Source: JAGOMW01 sp964596675 (GTDB lineage Bacteria > Patescibacteriota > Gracilibacteria > BD1-5 > UBA2023). Taken from it: 64,000 nt of DNA. Location of the stretch: NCBI GenBank assembly GCA_964596675.1, contig CAZQUZ010000006.1, positions 3,068 to 67,067 on the forward strand, read 5' to 3'. This document shows positions 53,095 through 61,031 of the stretch, piece after piece. The position numbers and the translations under genes were made by a program. Positions within the stretch are counted from its first letter, which is position 1. Every line of letters starts with the position of its first letter. The notes under the pieces are model-generated. The model made no database searches and was not told the origin of the DNA. It worked only from the letters and a program-made list of their open reading frames with translations.

Positions 53095-53913
53095 ATGAAC
53101 CAACATGAATTCACTACATCTGTAACGCGTGACTCACTCACATTTTTTTATGATTCTCGCTCTCGGAGTATGCCTGAGATAGAGGGATTTCTCGCATCAG
53201 ATAGGGTAGAGCGTCTCCAGAAGTCTATCGGAGAGCGTGCATATGTGGTCCTCGGTGGAGATGGACTCTTCGTACATGTGGCCAAGATGGCTCATCAGGA
53301 TGGAGCTCCTATCCTGGGTATCCATTTCGGAACCAAGGGATTTCTCCTCCATGATAAAAAGATATTCGAGCAAGAGAATCTCACGTTCGAGTCTCGAGTA
53401 TATCCGATACTGCATGCGGAGGTCCATCTCGGAGATACGAGTATCCATGGATATGCGTTTAATGAGGTATACCTTACGCGGGCAGGTGATGCGAGCTCTA
53501 TACGACTTTCTCTCTCGCAGTGAGGAAAATTGCTCACACCGTTTATCGGAGATGGTCTCATGATATCGACGCCTGCTGGATCAACTGGATGGAGTCGGAG
53601 CTATGGTGGGGTCGTCCTCCCACATGAGGCCAATCTGAACGTCCTCACTCCTATCGGAAAGATCGCTCCTCGGGAATTCTCGGCGACGGTCGTACCCGAT
53701 AAGTGACGTATCCGTATAAAAAACGATACTACACGTGAGGCCCCGACGGATATCCTCGTCGATAATCAGCGCATCGTCTCTATGGAGAATCATGCCTTCG
53801 AGCTCGTAGTCGAGCGCGCGAGTGAGTGAGTGCGACTCCTCATAGAGACCTCATATCGTCCCATCTGGGATGCGAAGGTCTATGAGGAGCAGGGGATGAG
53901 TACTATTTCCTAA
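53095..53913 (+). CDS. nadK: NAD kinase
   Basis: 272 residues. It phosphorylates NAD to NADP. VVLGGDGLFV (GGDG at 54-57), GIHFGTKGFLL, FNEVYLTR and the segment STPAGSTGWSRSYGG are the family signatures. It starts 11 bases after nadE, so NAD and NADP production are coupled in one transcript. Confidence 0.93.
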
Positions 53914-53926
53914 TTTATTCTATACT

Positions 53927-54907
53927 ATGAATACTTCTATGATTGGCGACTTACATTTTCATACTACCGATTCGGATGGTGCAAAGACCAATGCTGAGAC
54001 CATAAAGGATATCCTCGCTCTGGATACGAAAAAGCAGGGCATCTGGGCAGTGACGAACCATGATCGATTTTCTCCATGATTCGTAGAGTGAGCTCGGAGT
54101 GAGGGTCTCCAGGCTCTCTGGGCGACAGAAATATCAGCTCATAGCGATGCGCTCGATCTCTCCCTCCATGTGACCTGCTATGCTCCTGTGCTATCTGAGA
54201 AGATACGGTCTCTCGTAGACGTCGTAGTCGCAGGTCGCCAGTCGAAAGTGCTCGGACAGATCGCGAAGCTGAGGACGCGAGGATTTCCTATCGATGAGTG
54301 AAGTTTTTTCTCCTGGATAGAGGGCTATGGGATGTCTCGGGATGCCGCTACGAACTGGCATATCGCAGAGTATATCTGGAGGCAAAAAGACGCTCTCACT
54401 ATCGTAGCTGACCTCACAAATGGAACTGTAAAAGATTCGATCGACTTTCTCAAAGAATGTCTCCGTGAAAATGGCGACTTTGCTCATGTGGGCTATCATA
54501 AAGTCGCTCGATATGAGCCAGAGATCGATACGCTCGCAGCTATCGCAGCCGAGGAAGATATCGTGCTTTCGGTCGCACATCCGAATTTCTCCTTCACGAA
54601 AAAACTCAAAAAAGAGTATCACGCACAAAATAGTGAAGAGATGACTCGATTATTCTGAGAAAAAATCGTGCCTATCATCACAGAGGCTGGTATCAGAAAC
54701 TACGAAATCAATGCCCTCGCTCTGCCACACTGGGTCGATGTGATACGAGAAACTACACGAAAAACATGAGGATATATCACATTCGGCAGTGATAACCATG
54801 GTCTCCCTCAGTCAGACTCGAAACATGGGATTCTCAGCGTCCAAAATATACAGCTTTCTCGAGAAATGTCAGAACCTATCATCGAGAAGCTCAGATTATT
54901 TACATAG
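53927..54907 (+). CDS. PHP-domain metal-dependent phosphoesterase
   Basis: 326 residues. PHP motifs in order: GDLHFHTTDSDG, WAVTNHDRF, TEISAHSD, LSVAHPNFSF and FGSDNHG. These give the His/Asp metal ligands of the fold. It sits between nadK and nadD after a 13-base gap. A phosphatase acting on a nucleotide or NAD intermediate is conceivable, but the family is broad and the link is only genomic. Confidence 0.8.
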
Positions 54908-54926
54908 TTTTTTATACAAAAATCTA

Positions 54927-54954
54927 TTGACTTATGTATCACTTTTAATAAAGT
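54927..54954 (+). promoter_or_regulatory. Promoter of nadD within the cluster
   Basis: TTGACT (54927-54932), 16 bases, TAAAGT (54949-54954). The -10 box overlaps the operator. Confidence 0.55.
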
Positions 54955-54968
54955 GTACTTATAACACT
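54952..54968 (+). promoter_or_regulatory. NrtR-type operator at nadD
   Basis: AGTGT-ACTTATA-ACACT, four bases before the nadD ATG. Confidence 0.7.
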
Positions 54969-54972
54969 TAAT

Positions 54973-55590
54973 ATGAAAATTATGAGACATGAAAGAGTGA
55001 TGTATGGAGGAGCATTTAATCCTCCACATCGAGATCATAGTGGTATCATCTCTCGTCTCCTCGAGGAAGTGAGTGATAGCGTACTCATAATCCCTACGGG
55101 GAAGCGTATCGATAAGGAGTACATGTGAGTATCGGATGCTCATCGGGAGGATATGATTCGTCTCGCGACAGAGGAGTATGGGGCACAGGTCGAGATCGAT
55201 ACGACATTTCTCTATGGAGATATACCTACTACTACGCTGAATCAGGCGAACTATCTCCGTGAAAAGTACAGCCGCGAGATCCCTCAGGTTTTCGGCTCTG
55301 ATGTAGCTCCAAAGATGAGTGTCTGGGATCCTACATGATATGTGCCATACAGACTCCCGAAGGTTTTTATCGCTCGTCCTGGACATCCGATATCATCTGA
55401 GAGTATCGGGAACTATGAGACGGTAGAGTATGAGTCTCGATGATTCTCGAGTACGGCAGTCAGGGAACTCGTAGGACAGGTACTCCACTGAGATCAGAGT
55501 CGAGCGGAGTCCCTCCAGATGATGGTCCATGATAGAGTGGCTCATTTTATCTTCCAGAATTGACTTTTTGTTCCATCAGAACAAGTGTAA
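54973..55590 (+). CDS. Nicotinate-nucleotide adenylyltransferase, divergent copy
   Basis: 205 residues. The nucleotidyltransferase start MYGGAFNPPHRDHSGI has the H-x-G-H motif changed to H-R-D-H. PQVFGSDVAPKMSVWD is the NadD FG-S-D region, and the C-terminal SSTAVRELV matches the I-S-S-T-x-I-R motif. It should adenylylate NaMN to deamido-NAD. A second NadD domain is encoded two genes downstream, so the two may differ in substrate or regulation. Confidence 0.78.
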
Positions 55591-55607
55591 TAATAAAATC
55601 CAATACT

Positions 55608-56195
55608 ATGCAAACACCAACAATAACAGGAAAAAAGATGCTATATGAGTGAAAATTTCTCTCACTCAAACAGCTCGAACTCACGCATCCGAGTGGTGCT
55701 GTGACTCCATATGAAGTGCTCGAGCGGAATACGAAAAAAGTCTATGGTATCGTCAGTGTGCTGCCCATGACAGAGGATGGGAATGTCATCCTCATACGGC
55801 AGTATCGTCCACCGCTCGATAGTATACAGTTAGAGCTACCAGCAGGATGCGCAGAAGTCGGAAAACATCCGACCCTCGAGGATGCGGTACATGCAGAACT
55901 CCGTGAAGAGACGGGCTACATGACACCATCGCTGACTCATATCGCAGCATTTGCCTCCTCATCCGGCATGACGAATGAAGTGGTACATGGATACATCGCA
56001 GAAAACTGCCGAAAGGTGAGCGACATACTCACGCTCGATCAGGATGAATATATCGAGACATTAGAAATTCCTTATGCTGAAATCGATAGATATATCGCCT
56101 CTGAGGTTCTCTCGGGTGCCATAGTCGAACCGAAAATGCTCGCACTCATCATGCTCTGGAGAAATATGATTGCAAAAAAAGAAAGATCCTTATAA
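55608..56195 (+). CDS. ADP-ribose pyrophosphatase-like Nudix hydrolase
   Basis: 195 residues. YEGKFLSLKQLELTHPSGAV and IVSVLPMTEDGNVILIRQYR are typical of the NudF/ADP-ribose pyrophosphatase group. The Nudix box runs LPAGCAEVGKHPTLEDAVHA followed by ELREETGY. It would cleave ADP-ribose, the NAD breakdown product known as an NrtR effector. Its stop codon lies inside the operator of the following nrtR gene. Confidence 0.85.
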
Positions 56196-56196
56196 T
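56170..56196 (+). promoter_or_regulatory. Promoter of nrtR
   Basis: TTGCAA (56170-56175), 15 bases, TATAAT (56191-56196), inside the end of the Nudix gene. The operator starts within the -10 box. Confidence 0.6.
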
Positions 56197-56219
56197 AAGT
56201 GTATACCTATACACTTATT
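56194..56219 (+). promoter_or_regulatory. NrtR-type operator at nrtR
   Basis: A perfect palindrome of two 12-base arms, AATAAGTGTATA and TATACACTTATT, around CC. It ends directly before the nrtR ATG, which suggests autoregulation. The core AGTGT to ACACT spacing is eight bases here versus seven at the other sites. Confidence 0.78.
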
Positions 56220-56915
56220 ATGTCTACACTGCATCCTACCTATACCAATGATATATTCCATCTCTCTATACCAGTGATTGCTGTAGATATCGTCCTATTT
56301 ACACTGTATCGCGATGAGCTCTGTGTCGTACTCGTCCCTGGTCGAAACGAGTGGGCGCATGGTAAGCTGACACTTCCTGGAGGGATTATCGGGCGTGCTG
56401 AGACCCTCGATGAGGCTGCAGATCGCATCCTAAAACGAGACACCAATATCGAATGAGTCTATAAAGAGCAGCTCTATACATTTTCTTCACACGGCAGAGA
56501 TGACAGATGAGACGTGATATCGTGTTCCTACTACACGCTCGTCTCTGCACATGATTTTTTATCGCAGATAGATCTCACTCGAGTCTCTCTCGTGCCATAT
56601 GATCAGATTTCTCGTGATACGGTCGCATTCGATCATGCTGATATCATAGTATATGCCCATCAGAGACTAAAATGGAAGATGGAATATACGAATATCATAC
56701 AGGCGATTTTACCCGAGAAATTTACCCTTCGAGCGCTCCAGGATATGTATGAAAATATTTTAAAAAGGCCATTCGATAAGCGTAACTTCCGGAAAAAAGT
56801 ACTCTCCCTGGACATGCTCATCGAGACGGATGAATGGGATAAAGAAAACTCGAAACGACCAGCAAAACTCTATCGATTCTCAGGAAAAGAACTTAAAATT
56901 ATAGGAATTATCTAG
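56220..56915 (+). CDS. nrtR: NrtR-type transcriptional regulator of NAD metabolism
   Basis: 231 residues. An N-terminal Nudix-like domain (IPVIAVDIVLFTLYRDELCV, then LPGGIIGRAETLDEAADRIL) has a broken Nudix box: the R-E-x-x-E-E part reads RILKRD, so it should bind but not cleave its ligand. A C-terminal winged helix (FTLRALQDMYENILKRPFDK followed by RNFRKKVLSLDMLI) is the NrtR DNA-binding domain. Known NrtR proteins sense ADP-ribose or NAD and repress NAD genes. A perfect palindrome precedes its own ATG and three related ones lie in the cluster. Confidence 0.87.
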
Positions 56916-56916
56916 T

Positions 56917-58569
56917 ATGATATATATTTTCGGCTGAGCATTCGACCCACCACATGTCTGACATAGTGCTATCGTACGAGCCCTCCTCGCCTATAAAAAT
57001 CCAGAGCAGATCATTATCATCCCATCGAGCGAGCGCGATGATAAGAGGTATCACGTATCCGATGAGCATAGGCTCGCTATGCTCGATATTTTCGTCCGTG
57101 AGGTAGCTGATGCTCGAGTGAGTGTGGATGGCTACTTCGTATCTGAGTGGCAGGGGGAGATGATCACGAAAGACGTGGATACCTATGCGCGTGAGAAATA
57201 CTGAAGCGATATCATACACATATTCGGGAGTGATACGGTCACGAGTATGCCTACTTGGGATAGTGAGTGATATGCAGCTCGACAGATACGAAAGATATTT
57301 ATCCCGAGGCATGATGCATTATCTGATGTTCTGAGTTTTGGTATACTCGAAAAAATCTGTGAAGGTGAATGGTGTCGATTCTCCCCCTGAGAAGGGGGAG
57401 TGAGAGGGGGTTATATCGAATACGATGAGCATCTCGTAGAGCTTGCTCGAAAAAATAGAAAAAATGCTCCTGAACCAGAGAGTCGGCTCTGGAGTGTTTT
57501 ACGATGAAAACAGCTGGGTTATAAATTTCATCGACAGAAGCCGATAGGTAAATATATAGTAGATTTTTATGCGCCTGATGTCTCGCTCGTCATAGAGCTC
57601 GATGGCGAGAGTCATATAGAGAATATGGCCTATGATAATGAGAGGACGGCATTTTTGAATGCAAATGGTATACATGTCTTACGGTATACGAATCGTGAAA
57701 TATATGATAATATTTCATCTGTATATGAAGATATAATGAACTGGATAGCAAAAATCGAGCAAACCCACCCTAGCCCTCCCTTATCAGGGAGGGGATATCA
57801 GGGCATCGAGAACTATGAGATTTTCTCTGATTCTCATATCCCAGATATCTCATCGACCGCACTCCGTGCCATCATCCCGGATCATACATCGCTCCACGCA
57901 TATTTCGATGAAAATCCGAAATTCATCATACCATGACTCTCGAAGCAGATATCACAGTATATCCTCGAGAATCGACTCTATCGTCCGAAACTGGAACAAA
58001 AACCGAAAATCCTCGTCCATGTCTGCTGCTGACCGGATGCGACGATGCCCATACTCCAGCTCCGTGATGAGTATGATGTCGTGTGCTTCTGGTATGATCC
58101 GAATATCCAGCCAAAATCTGAGTACGATAAGCGCTATGATGCATTCGTAAAAGTGTGTGAGATAGAGGGTATCCCATATATAAAGTGAGCCTATGACGTG
58201 GGGAATTTTTTCACGCGTATCCGTGGTGTCGAGCACACTCCAGAGCGATGAGAAAAATGCACCTACTGCTATGATATGCGCATGATGGTATCTGCGAAGC
58301 TCGCGGCACGACTCCATATACCATACTATACCTCCAGTCTAAACACGAGCCCGAAAAAAGACCTCGAAAAGCTCTTTGTCATGGGACATAAGTACGCAGA
58401 AAAATACGGTATCGAATTTCTCGATATCCCATTCCGGAAGAAGTGATGATTCGAAAAATCAGTGGAGTATACCCGTGAACACGATATCTTCAGGCAGAAC
58501 TACTGTGGCTGTATCTACTCTATCCGTGAGGGCGGAGAGAGTGAGATGAAGAAGCGGATGGTGGGATAA
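56917..58569 (+). CDS. NadD-QueH fusion with in-frame DUF559 nuclease insertion
   Basis: 550 residues in three parts. Residues 1-151 are NadD-like (MIYIFGGAFDPPHVGHSAIV, HIFGSDTVTSMPTWD), and 295-350 supply its C-terminal part with ISST at 311-314. Between them residues 177-280 form a complete DUF559/Vsr-like nuclease domain (ESRLWSVLRGKQLGYKFHRQ, then IVDFYAPDVSLVIELDGESH), flanked by Pro/Gly-rich peptides from GC-rich repeats. Residues 363-550 are QueH-like: VHVCCGPDA (Cys370-371), CTYCYDMRM (Cys448, Cys451) and YCGC (Cys530, Cys532). QueH reduces epoxyqueuosine in tRNA. The gene starts one base after nrtR. It ends directly against the opposite terC. Confidence 0.8.
57379..57796 (+). mobile_element. 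DUF559 cassette inserted in frame in nadD
   Basis: Two GC-rich repeats flank the nuclease domain. Left (57381-57410): CTCCCCC-TGAGAA-GGGGGAG then TGAGAGGGGG. Right (about 57765-57796): CCCACCCTAG, then CCCTCCC-TTATCA-GGGAGGG. The right copy inverted resembles the left one, so the pair forms inverted termini, each with an inner palindrome. The whole cassette is open in frame with nadD. DUF559 genes are often found with such repeats as mobile units. Confidence 0.65.
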
Positions 58570-59541
58570 TTATCTTTTTAGGATACGGTCGAAGAATCCT
58601 TTTTTCTCCACTGCTGCCGTCTCTGGCTCGCGGATGCGGACGATCTCGAGTATGCCGAGGACACATATCATGATAAATCCGTACTTATACCCATGATGCG
58701 AGTTCATAAACTCATGTATCTTTCCGCCAAAATTCACGAGCAATATGAGTAGGAGAAATATCGTCACCATGAGTGCGCGACCATTCGATCGTGCCCATGT
58801 CGTGAATGCGCTATGATTCGGTTTTAGATATTTCGTCTGGAGCCATGCGAATCCTCATACCACTGCTATCAGTATGAGTGTAAAGAGAGATGACTCGGGT
58901 ACGCCCATGATAGTCGGCTCTGCGACTTTCGAGAATCATTTCTCGAGCATCTCGAGCGCGGTAAAGAGTATCACGAAGAGTCCGACCCACTGGATAGATG
59001 GATACTCCTCGAGCTTTTTGGCGATATAGCCCGATGCGACGACCATGAGGATGATAGAGATGACCAGTCCTATCATGAGGTTCACGATATTTCCATGACT
59101 CGCTCCGGCTACGGCGAGGACATTATCGAGGCTCATAGCCACATCTGCGATGATGATGGTCTGTATCGCCGCCTTAAATGTCGTGGCATTCGCACTCCCT
59201 CCATGTTCATCATGGTGCTCACTCGCACGTATCTCACGATAAAATTTCCATACTACGTAGAGGAGGAGTATCGCGCCCAGGAACTCGAGCCCAGGTATCG
59301 CGAGGAGAAATACGACTCAGAGAGAAAAAATAATACGCAGTATCGTCGCACCTGCTACTCCCCAGAATATGGCTTTTTTCCGCAGTTCTGGAGGGAGATT
59401 TTTGGTCGCCATACCGATGAGGATAGCATTATCTCCGCTCATGACGAGGTCGATGAGGATGATATTCAGGAGTGCGAATGCACCTGCAGAGGTGAAAATA
59501 TGGAGAAAGTCAGATTCGAGTGTGAGGAAAAAATCGAGCAT
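58570..59541 (-). CDS. TerC family integral membrane protein
   Basis: 323 residues with about eight helices. The two family repeats are NIILIDLVMSGDNAILIGMA and IIIADVAMSLDNVLAVAGAS, each with the conserved acidic and D-N residues. A His-rich loop (SEHHDEHGG) lies between them. TerC proteins take part in metal (often manganese) homeostasis, including loading of exported metalloproteins. It has its own promoter. Its stop codon directly abuts the end of the opposite gene. Confidence 0.9.
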
Positions 59542-59564
59542 AGCGTGTATATAAAGATAGGTAG

Positions 59565-59592
59565 TTTATAAGAATATTTCACTAAAATGCAA
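59565..59592 (-). promoter_or_regulatory. Promoter of terC
   Basis: Minus-strand TTGCAT (59587-59592), 16 bases, TATAAA (59565-59570), about 23 bases before the ATG. Confidence 0.65.
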
Positions 59593-59598
59593 TGATTT

Positions 59599-59627
59599 TT
59601 GACAGGAAAGAGAAGATATGATATTAT
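59599..59627 (+). promoter_or_regulatory. Promoter of the 103-aa gene
   Basis: TTGACA (59599-59604), 17 bases, TATTAT (59622-59627), about 31 bases before the ATG. Divergent from the terC promoter. Confidence 0.7.
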
Positions 59628-59658
59628 AGATTATAGATTATTTACTTACTTTTTATAT

Positions 59659-59970
59659 ATGTCTTTTACAGAAGCTCAGCAGTTTTCAGACTTCGAAGCA
59701 GAGAGTAATACATGAACAGCCGAAAAAGCTGCGGATGGTACTGAAGTGGGCACTCCTGATTCTCAGAAGCTTGATAGTACAGAAAAAAAAGAAGAGAAAA
59801 ATGAAAAACCAAAAATAACTCCTGAAGCATATAAAGAGAAAAAAGATGTCGCGATGCAAAAGGTCGAAAATGCTAAAGCTGAAAATCCAGACTGGCCACC
59901 AGCCAAAGGAAATCCTGAAGCTGAGGATAAACTCGCATGAGATCTAGAGGCATGAATGAATGCAGTATAA
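59659..59970 (+). CDS. Hypothetical acidic protein, 103 aa
   Basis: A hydrophilic, low-complexity protein very rich in Glu, Lys, Ala and Asp, probably disordered or helical, without cysteine or membrane segment. FEAESNTGTAEKAADG near the start resembles FYENETGKAAIDTEN at the start of the 587-residue protein beyond moxR. Strong promoter and terminator suggest good expression. No family recognised. Confidence 0.6.
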
Positions 59971-59997
59971 AAAACTTCCCGGGTGGGAAGTTTTTTA
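59971..59997. terminator. Terminator between the 103-aa gene and moxR
   Basis: CTTCCC (59975-59980) pairs with GGGAAG (59985-59990) with A and T runs on the two sides, so it serves both convergent genes. Confidence 0.85.
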
Positions 59998-60954
59998 TTA
60001 TGGTATCCTCACTTTCCCGAGGATATCCTCTATGATCATATCGGTAGAGATATTTTTCGATAGGGCTTCATAGGAGAGTCCGATACGATGTCGGAGGATA
60101 TCATTAGCCAGATACTTTATATCGTCCGGCATCACGTAGTCACGGTCATCGAGCAGTGCTGCTATGCGAGCTCCGTCTATCAGTGCGAGACCAGCACGCG
60201 TAGAGGCTCAGTATGCGATATATGGATGACTCGCATCTCGTGTCATCTCGAGTATGTCGGAGATGTAGTCGTATATCTTCGGCTCTATGTGGATGCTCTC
60301 GCGGATATATGCCTGCATCTCTATGAGCTCTGCGCCGGTGAGTGGAGACTTCGATTTTGGCTTTTTTTCGTATGTCTCGCTATGCACGCGGAAGATAGCT
60401 TTCTCATCCTCGGGTCTCGGATAGGTGAGTACTATCTTCATAAAAAATCTATCCAGCTCCGCCTCTGGGAGTGGATACGTCCCCTCGTGTTCGAGAGGAT
60501 TCTGTGTCGCGATGACGAAAAATGGAGAGGGAAGTGCGAGCGTCTCATTGCCTATAGTGACCTGGTGCTCCTCCATGGCTTCGAGGAGGGCAGACTGTAC
60601 TTTCGGTGGAGTCCGGTTTATCTCATCGGCGAGGAGTATACTCGTAAAAATCGGTCACTTTCTCACCTCGAACTTCGATGTCTGTGGACGGTATATCTCA
60701 GTACCAGTGAGGTCTGTCGGGAGGAGATCGGGAGTGAATGATATACGCTTCGTATCGTAGCCGAGGATATGCGCGAGCGCACGGACGGTGCGAGTCTTCC
60801 CGAGTCCAGGCACTCACTCGATGAGTGCGTGTCCTCCAGCAAATAGTGTGATGATGAGCTTCCGTACGAGGTCGTGCTGCCCGATGATCTCAGTGGCGAG
60901 CGCTGTCTCGATACCGAGGATGATATCCCGAGCAGAGGAAAGGTGAGGATTCAT
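59998..60954 (-). CDS. MoxR-family AAA+ ATPase
   Basis: 318 residues. Walker A EGVPGLGKT (46-54), ISFTPDLLPTDLTGTEIYRP, the Walker B ILLADEINRTPPKVQSALLE, sensor FFVIATQNPLEHEG, GTYPLPEAELDRFFMKI and the C-terminal GASTRAGLAL are the MoxR signatures. MoxR ATPases act as chaperones, usually beside DUF58 and VWA genes; none is adjacent here. A longer plus-strand open frame opposite it is a shadow. Confidence 0.93.
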
Positions 60955-60974
60955 ATGAGAAAGATATTTTCTCT

Positions 60975-61025
60975 AGGATAGGAAAAAATGGGATTTTTGC
61001 AAAAAAATAATAAACATGATAGAAT
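60975..61025. promoter_or_regulatory. Divergent promoters sharing one -35 hexamer
   Basis: The palindromic TTGCAA at 60997-61002 serves both directions. Plus strand: 17 bases to TAGAAT (61020-61025), then six bases to the ATG at 61032. Minus strand: 16 bases to TATCCT (60975-60980) ahead of moxR. Confidence 0.65.
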
Positions 61026-61031
61026 AAAGAT

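Noticed and set aside
55580..55600. AAGTGTAATAATA at the end of nadD as a further NrtR site
   Set aside because: It is only a half-site, lies in the coding end of nadD, and has no promoter near it.
57379..57796. GC-rich hairpins around DUF559 as transcription terminators
   Set aside because: They lack T runs, lie inside one open frame and mirror each other as inverted termini.
57300..57960. Intein in NadD
   Set aside because: The inserted domain is DUF559; there are no Hint-type splicing blocks (N-terminal Cys/Ser, C-terminal His-Asn).
60088..60741. Plus-strand open frame of 217 codons opposite moxR
   Set aside because: The minus strand encodes a clear MoxR protein with all AAA+ motifs; the plus frame is a Cys/Tyr/Arg-rich shadow with no family features.
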